Positions 1 through 8,325 of a stretch of DNA of 64,000 nt are shown here, one piece after another. Positions within the stretch are counted from its first letter, which is position 1; each line of letters opens with the position of its first letter. The position numbers and the translations under genes are program-made. The notes below the pieces were generated by a model. It had not been told where the DNA came from, made no database searches, and saw nothing but the letters and a program-made list of their open reading frames with translations. Source of the DNA: Galbibacter orientalis DSM 19592 (GTDB lineage Bacteria > Bacteroidota > Bacteroidia > Flavobacteriales > Flavobacteriaceae); NCBI RefSeq assembly GCF_000260115.1, contig NZ_JH651379.1, positions 2,397,466-2,461,465 on the forward strand. The letters run 5' to 3'.

Positions 1-183
1 GGTTTCGGCATTCCAACTTTCCTTAACATCGCACCAATGGCAACCCACATCACAGCCTCCTATTCTAATAAAATAAGCTGCTGTCCCTTTGTAAAACCCC
101 TCTCCTTGGATGGTATAAAACTCCTCCATCAACGGGAGCATTTCCCCCGCATTTACCTTCGCTAAGATCGCTTCTTTTGTCAT
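1..183 (-). CDS. queE: 7-carboxy-7-deazaguanine synthase (5' part, runs off window)
   Basis: Only the first 61 codons are inside the window; the gene continues to the left. The product begins MTKEAILAKVNAGEMLPLME and carries the radical-SAM motif CDVGCHWC (C-x3-C-x2-C) around residues 44-51, preceded by the FYTIQGEG segment characteristic of QueE. QueE makes 7-carboxy-7-deazaguanine from carboxytetrahydropterin in queuosine and 7-deazapurine biosynthesis, in the cytoplasm, using a 4Fe-4S cluster. A TATCTTTG -7 element lies at 188-195, only a few bases before the ATG, so the transcript probably has almost no leader. It is divergent from the ATPase gene at 410. Confidence 0.85.
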   Translation of the reverse strand, partial: MTKEAILAKVNAGEMLPLMEEFYTIQGEGFYKGTAAYFIRIGGCDVGCHWCDVKESWNAET

Positions 184-187
184 GCCG

Positions 188-195
188 CAAAGATA
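188..195 (-). promoter_or_regulatory. TATCTTTG -7 element of queE
   Basis: On the minus strand the sequence reads TATCTTTGCGGCATG, matching the Bacteroidota -7 consensus TAnnTTTG and ending four bases before the queE start codon. I see no clear TTG -33 box at the usual spacing. If used, the mRNA would be leaderless or nearly so. Confidence 0.45.
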
Positions 196-409
196 CGTTT
201 TCCTTTTTTATTTTTAGTAGCCATTTCCTATTGCTTTTTTGGAGTCGCCATTTCCTGCTTTCGCTACTACACGGTAGTTAGCTCAATCAGGGCTAGCATC
301 AATAATTAGCGTACGCTTACTAATGGTAACACTATAAAAAAATACTCCTTTCAACTTAGCAAACTTTACCTTATTTTAGTAAACACGTTCAATAGCAAAT
401 AATTTCAAG

Positions 410-1924
410 ATGAGCAATAAAGACGCTTTTTTTCAACATATAGAAGAAGGTTATAAAACTAAAGGTGATTATATAAGCATGGGAGCCGCCATGCTTAATG
501 GTGACCCGCTAACAAATGCCTTGGTTAAAATCCCTCTAAAAACTTTAAACCGACACGGACTCATAGCCGGTGCCACAGGAACTGGAAAAACAAAAACACT
601 TCAAATTCTGGCCGAAAATCTTTCGGAAAAAGGAATTCCAGTTTTGTTGATGGATTTAAAGGGGGACCTTAGCGGACTAGCACAACCTGGAAATGATAAT
701 GCTAAAATACAAGAGCGACATACCAAAATTGGATTTCCATACGAAGCAAAAAAATTCCCTATAGACATCCTTACTTTATCCGAACAGAACGGAGTGCGAC
801 TTCGTGCTACCATCTCTGAATTTGGTCCTATTTTACTATCTCGGATTTTAGACCTAACAGATACGCAACAAGGAATTGTAGCGGTGCTTTTTAAATATTG
901 TGACGACCACCAGCTTCCGCTTCTTGATTTAAAAGACTTCAAAAAAATATTACAATACTGTACTTCCGAAGGAAAAGAAGAATTCCAAGAAGCCTATGGG
1001 CGAATTTCAACATCTTCTACTGGAGCTATCTTACGTAAAATTATAGAATTAGAACAACAAGGAGCTGACCTATTTTTTGGTGAAAAATCTTTTGATGTAG
1101 AAGATCTTACCCGTATTGATGAGAATGGTAAAGGAATTATAAACATAATCCGATTAACAGATATACAAGACAAGCCTAAACTTTTTTCTACTTTTATGTT
1201 GAGTCTACTAGCCGAGGTTTATGCTACTTTTCCTGAACAAGGAGATAGCGACCGTCCAGAGCTTGTTATATTTATAGACGAAGCACACCTTATTTTCAAT
1301 GAGGCTTCAGACGCACTTTTAGACCAAATAGAAAGTATTGTAAAACTAATTCGCTCTAAAGGAATTGGACTCTATTTTGTAACGCAAAACCCAACTGATG
1401 TTCCAGATGCCGTGCTTTCTCAACTCGGATTAAAAATTCAACATGCGTTACGTGCTTTTACTGCAAAAGACCGAAAAGCAATAAAACTAACAGCAGAGAA
1501 TTACCCTATTTCAGATTTTTACAATACTTCAGAAGTGCTTACTTCACTCGGAATTGGAGAGGCTCTCATCTCTGCTTTGGATGAAAAAGGACGACCAACA
1601 CCTTTAGCTGCAACTATGTTAAGAGCTCCTATGAGTAGAATGGATATTTTAACAGATACTGAAGTAAAACAAGTAATTAGTACGTCTAAATTAATTCCAA
1701 AATACAATGAGGTAGTAGATCGTGAAAGTGCGTATGAACTTCTAAATAAAAAAATTGAAAAAGCACAAACTGAGGAGGCTCAGCAAAAAGCAAAAGAAGA
1801 ACAAAAAAAGACTTCGAGAACTTCTACTCGAAAAAGTTCGGCTATGAATCCTATTATAAAAGTACTAACAAGTGCTACTTTTATAAGAGGTGTTATGGGA
1901 ATCCTAAGTAAAGCCATGCGATAA
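410..1924 (+). CDS. HerA-like / DUF853 (YjgR-type) P-loop ATPase
   Basis: A 504-residue cytoplasmic ATPase of the HerA/VirB4-like superfamily, closest in layout to the DUF853 (E. coli YjgR) family. Walker A is GATGTGKT (residues 54-61), followed by the family segment LLMDLKGDLSGLA; Walker B is LVIFIDEAHLIF (residues 285-296), and YFVTQNPTDVPDAVLSQLG downstream is the sensor region. The C-terminal ~75 residues are a charged, Lys/Glu/Gln-rich stretch followed by a short hydrophobic tail. The biochemical role of YjgR-type proteins is not settled; HerA relatives translocate DNA, but no nuclease partner (NurA) lies next to this gene. It is a single-gene unit ended by a strong terminator at 1931-1966. 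Confidence 0.85.
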   Translation: MSNKDAFFQHIEEGYKTKGDYISMGAAMLNGDPLTNALVKIPLKTLNRHGLIAGATGTGKTKTLQILAENLSEKGIPVLLMDLKGDLSGLAQPGNDNAKIQERHTKIGFPYEAKKFPIDILTLSEQNGVRLRATISEFGPILLSRILDLTDTQQGIVAVLFKYCDDHQLPLLDLKDFKKILQYCTSEGKEEFQEAYGRISTSSTGAILRKIIELEQQGADLFFGEKSFDVEDLTRIDENGKGIINIIRLTDIQDKPKLFSTFMLSLLAEVYATFPEQGDSDRPELVIFIDEAHLIFNEASDALLDQIESIVKLIRSKGIGLYFVTQNPTDVPDAVLSQLGLKIQHALRAFTAKDRKAIKLTAENYPISDFYNTSEVLTSLGIGEALISALDEKGRPTPLAATMLRAPMSRMDILTDTEVKQVISTSKLIPKYNEVVDRESAYELLNKKIEKAQTEEAQQKAKEEQKKTSRTSTRKSSAMNPIIKVLTSATFIRGVMGILSKAMR

Positions 1925-1930
1925 AAAAAC

Positions 1931-1966
1931 AGCGCTTAAGAAATTAATCTTAAGCGCTACTGTTTT
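1931..1966 (+). terminator. Intrinsic terminator after the HerA-like gene
   Basis: Perfect 10-bp stem AGCGCTTAAG (1931-1940) / CTTAAGCGCT (1949-1958) with an 8-base loop, preceded by a run of A and followed by ACTGTTTT, seven bases after the stop codon. Confidence 0.8.
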
Positions 1967-2027
1967 GGAAATTATTGCTACAAAACCCTCATAATGTAAC
2001 AACTATTGCAATTTCTTACTTATCATT

Positions 2028-2147
2028 TCATTTTTTCAACTTCATATAAGTTTCTCTAGACTTTTTGTAATCAAACCAACTAATCAAAATCAAAAAAATT
2101 AATCCTGGCAAAATTAAAAATTGAATAAGTAAAAAAACCATTTCCAT
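2028..2147 (-). CDS. Putative 39-aa single-pass membrane protein
   Basis: Short frame of 39 codons starting ATGGAAATG. The product is MEMVFLLIQF followed by a strongly hydrophobic stretch to about residue 22 (LILPGLIFLILIS), then a polar, basic tail (WFDYKKSRETYMKLKK), the layout of a one-helix inner-membrane miniprotein with a cytoplasmic positive tail. The leader is A-rich, typical of the phylum, with no Shine-Dalgarno. I do not recognise a family. It could be chance coding, because AT-rich DNA readily encodes hydrophobic runs; the sharp polarity switch and basic C-terminus argue mildly for a gene. Confidence 0.35.
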   Translation of the reverse strand: MEMVFLLIQFLILPGLIFLILISWFDYKKSRETYMKLKK

Positions 2148-2713
2148 TATTTATCTATTTAATTTGTATGTTATTATATGTTTTGGCGTTTGCTTCTCTA
2201 TATTATAAGACACACGTTTTTTAAAAAGGTCACATGTACTATTATCAAAAATTTGAAACATCCTATCACTGAAAACACACAACAAACTCACTGTCAATTA
2301 CTTAAATATAAAATGTTAAAATTTATTAAATTGTGTAAGGGAGCTATCATAATAGAAGAAAATTATAAAGCCTTGTAAATTTTATTGATTTTGAATTGAA
2401 TAAACCACTTCAAACATAAATGCAAAGAGCTTTGTAGTAAACTAAAAGTGTTTTAAGATGAATTTAAATTCATAATTTATTTCTTACTGTGTGGCATAGG
2501 TAATTCCTACAAGGAAGTAAGACACAAGTTTTTTAGTAAAATATTTTGGAGTAAGCTCTCGTGGAATTCAAAATAAGAGTTATATATAGCTTAAGAACGT
2601 CGTTAACGTATAGATGTTGACATCGGTTCTAGTTAAAAGTTATGGAGTTACAAAGAAAAACACTGTTTACTGCTATTACCTATAAACATTGCTGAGCGTT
2701 CGCTCTTTTCTAC
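2148..2713. other. Intergenic stretch without a convincing gene
   Basis: About 565 bases between the small membrane frame and the VOC gene. A plus-strand frame of 66 codons (2178-2378) has an implausible composition and I do not accept it. There are only short palindromes (for example TTCCTACAAGGAA near 2503). I see no tRNA, riboswitch, terminator or transposon end. Confidence 0.5.
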
Positions 2714-3208
2714 TTAATTTGAGGAGTTTAAACCAAGTCTATTTCCTTCTGTATCCAAAAATAAAGCAAAAAATCCATTTCCATCTGCATGGGCTGTTTT
2801 CGGCATAAGGATTTTTCCGCCATTTTTTTCAACTTTATCAAGAATGTTTTGAAAATTGTCTCCGCCATTTAGGTATATTGTTACTCCATCAGCAGAAGGT
2901 TTGTATCCATCTCCTTTTATAATTACTCCTGTTACCATTTGTTCTTCGTATGGAAATATTCCCATCTCCATTCCTGTCATTTCTATTTTTTCAATATTAA
3001 TATTTAAAATTGCTTGATAAAAATTTACTGCCCTTGAAATATCCGTTGCAGGAATTTCAAAAATTGAGATATGACTTTTCATTTCTATAGTTTTTTGATT
3101 TAGATTAGATTCAACCGCGTAAGATTCTGTTTTTGATTTATTTTGATTGTTGCATGCAACTATATTTATAGATAGTAATACAATTGCACAAAGCATGTCC
3201 TTATTCAT
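2714..3208 (-). CDS. VOC (glyoxalase/bleomycin resistance-type) lipoprotein
   Basis: About 164 residues. I place the start at 3208, because the protein then begins MNKDMLCAIVLLSINIVAC, a short signal peptide with a lipobox-like IVAC; the frame extends 17 codons upstream without signal features. After a polar linker (residues ~20-42) comes a single vicinal-oxygen-chelate domain: HISIFEIPATDISRAVNFYQ (βαβ start), GVIIKGDGYKPSADGVTIYL, and a C-terminal GNGFFALFLDTEGNRLGL with a Glu metal ligand. VOC proteins include dioxygenases, glyoxalases and thiol transferases; the substrate cannot be read here. The lipoprotein signal is unusual for a VOC protein and implies periplasmic or outer-membrane placement. 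The AraC regulator gene at 3284 lies just upstream on the same strand. Confidence 0.7.
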   Translation of the reverse strand: MNKDMLCAIVLLSINIVACNNQNKSKTESYAVESNLNQKTIEMKSHISIFEIPATDISRAVNFYQAILNINIEKIEMTGMEMGIFPYEEQMVTGVIIKGDGYKPSADGVTIYLNGGDNFQNILDKVEKNGGKILMPKTAHADGNGFFALFLDTEGNRLGLNSSN

Positions 3209-3283
3209 ACAGTTTTGTTTAATTTGATAGGACAAATCTAGTTTACTTGTATAAATCAAAATTGTAAAAATGCGACACGCTAA

Positions 3284-4099
3284 CTATTTGTAGAAAAGAG
3301 TAGAAAGCGTCATGTTTTCATTACCTAAAAACTCCTTTGGGTTGATTCCAGTAAATTCTTTAAAGTCTTTTATAAAGTGTGCTTGGTCAAAATATTCACT
3401 TTCATAGGCAATGTCAGTTAGACTTCCTGAGTCTTTGTTGAGCAACATTTTGAGAGCCGTTTGTAGTCGGATTACTTTGCCTAATTGTTTCGGACTTACA
3501 CCAATTTGTTTAATAAAATTTCTCTCAAGTTGCCGTCGTTTGGACAGATCTTCTTTAAGGATTTTACTTATTGAAGCACTCCCTTTTGATGCTAAAAGTG
3601 CATCTATAGTAGTTTTTACAATAGTATTAATAATAGATTTTTCATTAAATTTCTTTAAAAGAAAATCTTCAATAATTTCTATTCTTTTACTAGTATTCTT
3701 TGCCTCTATTATTTTTCGCTCTAATTCACTAGCAGATTTTTCTCCGAACAATAGTTTTATTGGTGTTTCTTTATTAGCCAATTTCTTAATCGGCATTGTT
3801 ACGAAATTCGAAAAACCATAAGGATAAAAACGAATGGCAAAAGTATTGACATACCCTGTCGGTTCGATATAAAAAGGTTCAATTGTCTGTCCGAGAACCA
3901 TTGCACGAGGCTGTATAATGAATTCATTTTCTGAAGTGTATCGTTTAATATCGTCTCCAAGAATAAAAGCCATTTCAATTGTTCCATCTGGAATTATTCG
4001 CTGTCTTTGCGCAGAAAATTCTGCAGGAACTTCTAAAGTCCAATAACAACTGATAATAGATTCTAAATCAGAACTTGGTTGAAATGTTTGATAATTCAC
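3284..4099 (-). CDS. AraC-family transcriptional regulator (DUF6597-type N-terminus)
   Basis: A 271-residue regulator. The N-terminal ~150 residues (YQTFQPSSDLESIISCYWTLE, RIIPDGTIEMAFILGD, YGFSNFVTMPIKKLA) match the effector-type domain DUF6597 often joined to AraC helix-turn-helix modules. The C-terminal ~100 residues form the two-HTH AraC DNA-binding domain, ending with the signature YFDQAHFIKDFKEFTGINPKEF. Function is cytoplasmic DNA binding; the ligand is unknown. It lies 75 bases upstream of the VOC lipoprotein on the same strand, so that gene is the most likely partner or target. Confidence 0.85.
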   Translation of the reverse strand: MNYQTFQPSSDLESIISCYWTLEVPAEFSAQRQRIIPDGTIEMAFILGDDIKRYTSENEFIIQPRAMVLGQTIEPFYIEPTGYVNTFAIRFYPYGFSNFVTMPIKKLANKETPIKLLFGEKSASELERKIIEAKNTSKRIEIIEDFLLKKFNEKSIINTIVKTTIDALLASKGSASISKILKEDLSKRRQLERNFIKQIGVSPKQLGKVIRLQTALKMLLNKDSGSLTDIAYESEYFDQAHFIKDFKEFTGINPKEFLGNENMTLSTLFYK

Positions 4100-4140
4100 A
4101 ACTTAGGAAATCGTTTTTTAAGTGATATACAATTAGCAAA

Positions 4141-4158
4141 TAAACTGTATTCAGTTTA
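4141..4158 (-). terminator. Possible weak terminator hairpin after the MscS-like gene
   Basis: TAAACTG (4141-4147) / CAGTTTA (4152-4158), a 7-bp stem with a 4-base loop. It lies between the end of the channel gene (4206) and the start of the AraC gene and is followed on the minus strand by only a short T-rich tract, so efficiency is doubtful. Confidence 0.3.
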
Positions 4159-4205
4159 AAATAAATGCTTTATAAATTTATTTTCAATAATTTACTAACC
4201 AATTA

Positions 4206-5039
4206 TCAATTTAAAATCTCTACTTTTTCATTAACTATTTGCTTAATTGGAACCACTATCTTTTTATTTTCGTCATTTTTTATAAGAATGGAGATATTAT
4301 TTACAGCGAGTACAACTCCCTCTATTTCTCCAAATTTTATACGCTTCCCAATGGAAAAAGTCTTTCTTGTATAAAAAACAAAAAGTAAACGAGAAACAAT
4401 GTCTCTAGAACCTAAACCAAGTGCTATTGCTAAAGCTGCCATAAATGTTCCTATTATTAAAAATAGGTTATTAGTGATTATTTCGGTATCTACCCCTGCT
4501 TGGTTAAGAGACATGATGGCCACTATAATAAACACTAAGTAAAAAACTAAAATACTTATGGCTTTAGAGCCATTCATATCAAAAGCTTTTATGGCAGATT
4601 GAACTGCTTTTCGTAATAAAACTGCACCATAGGTACCTACAAGAAATATAATAACTGCAGTGAAAATTCGAGGTAAGTACTGTACTAGTTTACCAACTTC
4701 GTTGGAAACTATAGATAGCCCTAAAATATCGGCCCCAACAATAATTAGTATTAATATTAAAAACCATTTTAAAAAGGCAAGAATAATTTTTGTTGGTTTA
4801 ATTTTTACAGAATCTCCAAATATTGGATTTTTATCATTTACATTCTCTAATAACGAATCTATTTTAGTTAGTTTCAATGATTTTTTTGCTATAAAAAGTA
4901 TCAATTTTAATAGTAGCCAACTTAAAATTATGAATACAATTCCTCCTACAACTTTAGGCAAGACCTCTAAAAAATCATTATAATAATTGTGTAAAATCTT
5001 GAAATCAAAATTCATTTGTAATTGTCTAATCATTATCAT
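4206..5039 (-). CDS. Small-conductance mechanosensitive channel (MscS/TM-helix family)
   Basis: A 277-residue inner-membrane protein. Hydrophobic segments lie at about residues 25-52, 90-112, 123-145, 165-182 and 195-215. The last is the Gly/Ala-rich pore helix (TFMAALAIALGLGSRDIVS), typical of MscS-like proteins, and it is followed by a short β-domain (FSIGKRIKFGEIEGVVLAVNNISILI). The family opens under membrane tension to release solutes in osmotic downshock. The frame starts at 5039 and overlaps the 58-aa gene by 14 bases; a start at 5015 (MNFDFKIL) would leave a gap instead and is equally possible. It is the last gene of a three-gene operon with an ECF sigma factor. Confidence 0.85.
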   Translation of the reverse strand: MIMIRQLQMNFDFKILHNYYNDFLEVLPKVVGGIVFIILSWLLLKLILFIAKKSLKLTKIDSLLENVNDKNPIFGDSVKIKPTKIILAFLKWFLILILIIVGADILGLSIVSNEVGKLVQYLPRIFTAVIIFLVGTYGAVLLRKAVQSAIKAFDMNGSKAISILVFYLVFIIVAIMSLNQAGVDTEIITNNLFLIIGTFMAALAIALGLGSRDIVSRLLFVFYTRKTFSIGKRIKFGEIEGVVLAVNNISILIKNDENKKIVVPIKQIVNEKVEILN

Positions 5040-5202
5040 CTCCTAGGTTTAAAATATTAGTTATTGTTTCTGGATATTTAATAACAAACAAATCCGCAAC
5101 ATCGAGCGACAGCTTAATTAAATCAATATCCTTCATTACCTTTTTCCTTACGGCTTCTGGTAATTTTTCATTGTTTATTATTGTTTTGAACGGATTATCC
5201 AT
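5026..5202 (-). CDS. 58-aa conserved-context small protein between ECF sigma factor and MscS channel
   Basis: A frame of 58 codons, too short for usual gene-finding limits, starting MDNPFKTIINNEKLPEAVRK and ending ILNLGDDND. It starts two bases after the stop of the sigma-factor gene and its stop overlaps the proposed start of the channel gene by 14 bases, the spacing of translationally coupled genes. The product is soluble, mostly helical in character, with no membrane segment or cysteine. I do not recognise a family. Its position behind the sigma factor is where anti-sigma proteins usually lie, but it lacks the zinc-binding and membrane features of the common ones, so that role would be a guess. 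Confidence 0.7.
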   Translation of the reverse strand: MDNPFKTIINNEKLPEAVRKKVMKDIDLIKLSLDVADLFVIKYPETITNILNLGDDND

Positions 5203-5204
5203 AA

Positions 5205-5777
5205 TTACAACGTGTTGTAGATTTCAATTAAACGTCCTTTTGCTCTATTCAATCGCATTTTTACTGCACTGCTTCCCAAATCTAGAACTTCTTGAATTTC
5301 TTTTATTGAAAAATCATCTTGATATCTCATTAATAATATCATCTTGTCATTAGCTTCAATCTTTTTTAGCGCTTTTTCTAATTTCTTAGATTTTAACTGA
5401 TAAATATTTTCATCTAAAATTTCCTGATACTCATGCGATTCACCAGGTAATTCTTCTGTCTGCACAAACTTATCTTGTCTTTTATTTAAGCTCCTTTGGA
5501 CATAATTCACACAAAAATTATAAGTAAAGGAATACAACCATGTAGAAAATTTTGACTTTCCTTTGTAGGTTTTTAGCTTTAAGAATAAGTTTATGAAAAT
5601 ATCATGAGTTAAGTCTTGAGCCTCTTCTGCTTCATGCGTAAAACTGAGGCATTTGTTATATATTATTTCAGAATATCGGTCGTAAAGAATCGCAAATAAA
5701 TGCGTGTTATTAGTTGCAACAATTTCTGCTACAAGCTGTTCATCATCTATCTCACTATCTCCCTGCGTGTTTACCAA
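5205..5777 (-). CDS. ECF-type RNA polymerase sigma factor
   Basis: A 190-residue sigma-70-family ECF factor. Region 2 covers about residues 25-95 (LYDRYSEIIYNKCL, AQDLTHDIFINLFLKLKTYKGKSKFSTWLYSFTYNFCVNYVQ in separate runs), and region 4 about 130-185, with NDKMILLMRYQDDFSIKEIQ and the recognition HTH LDLGSSAVKMRLNRAKGRL. The only workable start is TTG at 5775-5777: an in-frame stop lies five codons upstream and the next ATG is far inside the domain. It heads an operon with the 58-aa protein and the MscS-like channel, suggesting an envelope or osmotic stress response. Confidence 0.9.
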   Translation of the reverse strand: MVNTQGDSEIDDEQLVAEIVATNNTHLFAILYDRYSEIIYNKCLSFTHEAEEAQDLTHDIFINLFLKLKTYKGKSKFSTWLYSFTYNFCVNYVQRSLNKRQDKFVQTEELPGESHEYQEILDENIYQLKSKKLEKALKKIEANDKMILLMRYQDDFSIKEIQEVLDLGSSAVKMRLNRAKGRLIEIYNTL

Positions 5778-5860
5778 AATAACAAAAAATTAGGTTAAGG
5801 CTAGTCCCAATCATTTAGACACAAGAAGTAAGAAATGGTCACATTAAATTTAAAAAATTA

Positions 5861-6340
5861 TTAAAAAAAATTAAAAATTACTTCTTTCCTAAAGGTAAAT
5901 ATTTCTACAAAACGTTTACGAATTATTTTTCCTCCAATAAAACGTCCTAGTAAACCAAATGGTAATTTATAGGTAACTATGTCTTCAACCAAGGTTTTAT
6001 TTGCATCAATCTTTTTAAAATGATGTTCATGATGGAGCATTTTATAGGGTCCTAAACGTTGTTCATCAACAAATAAACTTTGATTTTCGAACTGTGTAAT
6101 TTCAGTTACCCAATTAGTTCTATATAAAGGTAACACTTTAATACTGTATGTTATAATCTGACCCTTATAGGTTTGATTACTTTTTGGAGAGGTTATTTTA
6201 AAGTCTAAATCCTTTGGGGTTAAACTATTTAAGTTCTGCGGATTTATAAAAAACTCCCATACATCTTTTATAGAAGCGTTAACTTCTTGAGAGACTCTTA
6301 ACTGATAAATCCCTGAATGAGATGTTATTTTAATGCTCAA
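5861..6340 (-). CDS. SRPBCC-fold protein of the carotenoid operon
   Basis: A 159-residue START/Bet v1-like (SRPBCC) protein: YQLRVSQEVNASIKDVWEFF is the typical first strand and helix, and LLHHEHHFKKIDANKTLVED the central sheet. Such proteins bind hydrophobic ligands; related proteins recur in flavobacterial crt clusters, where the function is not established. Its start overlaps the end of crtY by 11 bases, so it is the last gene of the crt operon. The reading-frame end lies in a very A/T-rich tail with no clear terminator. A role in handling carotenoids is inferred from position only. Confidence 0.75.
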   Translation of the reverse strand: MSIKITSHSGIYQLRVSQEVNASIKDVWEFFINPQNLNSLTPKDLDFKITSPKSNQTYKGQIITYSIKVLPLYRTNWVTEITQFENQSLFVDEQRLGPYKMLHHEHHFKKIDANKTLVEDIVTYKLPFGLLGRFIGGKIIRKRFVEIFTFRKEVIFNFF

Positions 6341-7028
6341 AACGTTTTTTTTTTAAATGTTCAAATAACAAAATGCTTCCATAGAGCATTGAAAAACAAT
6401 AGAAAAAATCTTCTAGTGGAATGGTTCCTACACGAATTCCTAAATTCTCATCATCATTATAAAAAACAATAGGCTCTGCTGTAAAAGCCCCTGTAAGCCA
6501 TGAATTGACAATAAAAAAGGGGATTAAAATAATAAGGAATGAAAGTATATATCTCTGAAAAATGGCAAAACCATACTTTAATTGTATAAGCATTAAGATA
6601 CTGAAAAGTCCAAAACTACAGAGGGTATATATTTTATCGAAATTTAAAACTGCCACTACCGCACTCAAAATAAATAATGAAAGACTTAAATAAAAACTAG
6701 ATTGTGGAGTTAGTTTAGGCTTCGGGAAAAAGTATTTTAAAGAATAATGAATAAAGTTGCTAGCATAAGGAATTAGCAGAAAAAACAACCATTCTTCTAG
6801 TGGAAGATAAAAAATATTTATCCCGACTAAATAACGATTGTTAAACCCCCAAACTCCTTCTACAGTAAAGTAAACATCCCAAGCAATAAAAAACAATCCT
6901 ACTAATAAAATAGCCAAGAAATAGGGTTTCCAATATTGAATAAAATGAAGATGCTTACGTTCAAAGCTATACGCAAACGGAATAAGAAAACTAAAAACAT
7001 CTAATACTAAATACAGAAATTTCTCCAC
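6330..7028 (-). CDS. crtY: Lycopene beta-cyclase (fused CrtYcd-type)
   Basis: A 232-residue integral-membrane protein with 6-7 predicted helices and two copies of the lycopene-cyclase-domain signature: YLPLEEWLFF (residues ~73-82) and TIPLEDFFYCF (~204-214). This matches the fusion of the heterodimeric CrtYc/CrtYd cyclase found in flavobacteria. It converts lycopene to beta-carotene in the inner membrane. It overlaps crtZ by one base and the SRPBCC gene by 11 bases. The internal duplication of the PLE(E/D) motif is visible directly. Confidence 0.88.
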   Translation of the reverse strand: MEKFLYLVLDVFSFLIPFAYSFERKHLHFIQYWKPYFLAILLVGLFFIAWDVYFTVEGVWGFNNRYLVGINIFYLPLEEWLFFLLIPYASNFIHYSLKYFFPKPKLTPQSSFYLSLSLFILSAVVAVLNFDKIYTLCSFGLFSILMLIQLKYGFAIFQRYILSFLIILIPFFIVNSWLTGAFTAEPIVFYNDDENLGIRVGTIPLEDFFYCFSMLYGSILLFEHLKKKRFEH

Positions 7029-7477
7029 TACATTTTAAAGTATTTTTTTGGAACAAAAAGCATCCCAAAACATTCTCCGTCTTCTTTCCCTAAATGTTTA
7101 TGATGAATCTTATGAGCCTTTCTAAGCCCCTTTAAATAGGTGTTATTAGTACGCTTAAACCACTTAAATCTTTGATGAATTAAAACATCATGCACTAAAA
7201 AATAAGCTATTCCATAGAATAAAATTCCTAAACCAATAAACAACAAATAATTTACTCCGTCTATGGTTCCAAAGTAGAATAATAAAATACTAGGAATGGC
7301 AAAAATGATAAAAAAGAAATCATTTTTTTCAAAAACATGTGGATATCCGGGTTGGTGATGATCGTCATGAAAATACCACATAAAACCATGCATAATATAT
7401 TTATGTGTAAACCAAGTAACCGCTTCCATTAAACAGAAAACAAAAACAGTAAGTACTATATAAAAGACATAAATCAT
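7028..7477 (-). CDS. crtZ: Beta-carotene 3-hydroxylase
   Basis: A 149-residue membrane di-iron hydroxylase. The His clusters of the fatty-acid-hydroxylase superfamily are visible: HKYIMH (residues ~25-30), HDDHH (~37-41), HDVLIHQ (~95-101) and HKIHHKH (~117-123). It adds 3-hydroxyl groups to the beta-ionone rings, converting beta-carotene to zeaxanthin via cryptoxanthin. It overlaps crtB by four bases (ATGA type) and crtY by one. Zeaxanthin is therefore the predicted end product unless later genes lie elsewhere in the genome. Confidence 0.92.
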   Translation of the reverse strand: MIYVFYIVLTVFVFCLMEAVTWFTHKYIMHGFMWYFHDDHHQPGYPHVFEKNDFFFIIFAIPSILLFYFGTIDGVNYLLFIGLGILFYGIAYFLVHDVLIHQRFKWFKRTNNTYLKGLRKAHKIHHKHLGKEDGECFGMLFVPKKYFKM

Positions 7478-8325
7478 ATTTGAATTTTTAGACTTTTCTG
7501 AACATATATTCTTGAAAACAACATTAATTTTTCAAGATTATTTACTCGAATACGCTTTTTAAATAGTAGCGCAGAATCGGTCTTTTTAATTTTATCAAAC
7601 AAACTAGTGTAATAAAGATACGCAAGGTAAACTGCAAATCGGGAGGAAAGGGGTAATTTTTTTATTCCTATTATTGCCTCTTGAAAATCCTCCTTAATCT
7701 CTTCTTCAATCCTTATTTTATCTTCTAATGTAAAACTTTGGAAGTCTACATTTGGAAAGTAAGTACGATTAAGCTGATGAAAATCTGCACTGATATCTCT
7801 TAAAAAATTCACCTTTTGTAAAGCAGCTCCAAAACGCTGTGCATGAGGCTTGAGCGCTTCAAAATCTTTACAATCTCCTTTGAGAAAAACATTTAAACAC
7901 ATTAAACCTACTACTTCTGCAGAACCATATATATATTTCTGGTAGGCTTCTGAATTTAAATCTTTCATCACTCCTAAATCCATATACATCGAATCTAAAA
8001 ATGAATCTACCAAATGCTGAGGGATAGAAAACGCTTTTTGAGTTCTACAGAATGCTTGTAAAACTGGATTTAATGAAATCCCCTGAGAAAGTGCCAAATG
8101 ATAATCTGCTACAAACCGATCTAATAATTTTTTCCGATCGTGCTCATAAAAAGTATCTACAATTTCGTCTGCAAAACGAACAAACCCATAGATATTATAA
8201 ATATTCTCTCTTATTTCTGGGGTTAAAAATAAAATAGAACGGGAAAAAGACGAGCTGTACTTTTTGGTAACCATTTTACTCGTTTCCGAACATACTTTAT
8301 GATAGAGATTGTAGTTGGTTGTCAT
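7474..8325 (-). CDS. crtB: Phytoene synthase
   Basis: A 283-residue squalene/phytoene-synthase-family enzyme. Both Mg2+-binding aspartate motifs are present: DEIVD (about residues 53-57) and DISAD (about 177-181), with the substrate-binding AALQKVNFLRD segment next to the second. It condenses two geranylgeranyl diphosphates to phytoene, the first committed carotenoid step, at the membrane surface. It overlaps crtI and crtZ by four bases each, so the three are translationally coupled. Confidence 0.93.
   Translation of the reverse strand: MTTNYNLYHKVCSETSKMVTKKYSSSFSRSILFLTPEIRENIYNIYGFVRFADEIVDTFYEHDRKKLLDRFVADYHLALSQGISLNPVLQAFCRTQKAFSIPQHLVDSFLDSMYMDLGVMKDLNSEAYQKYIYGSAEVVGLMCLNVFLKGDCKDFEALKPHAQRFGAALQKVNFLRDISADFHQLNRTYFPNVDFQSFTLEDKIRIEEEIKEDFQEAIIGIKKLPLSSRFAVYLAYLYYTSLFDKIKKTDSALLFKKRIRVNNLEKLMLFSRIYVQKSLKIQI

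Noticed and set aside
308-317. Palindrome AGCGTACGCT between queE and the ATPase gene
   Set aside because: A lone 10-bp palindrome with no partner site and no regulator nearby; not informative.
2178-2378. Plus-strand 66-codon frame MFWRLLLYIIRHTFF...
   Set aside because: Composition is that of random AT-rich DNA, no domain, no promoter, and no conserved context.
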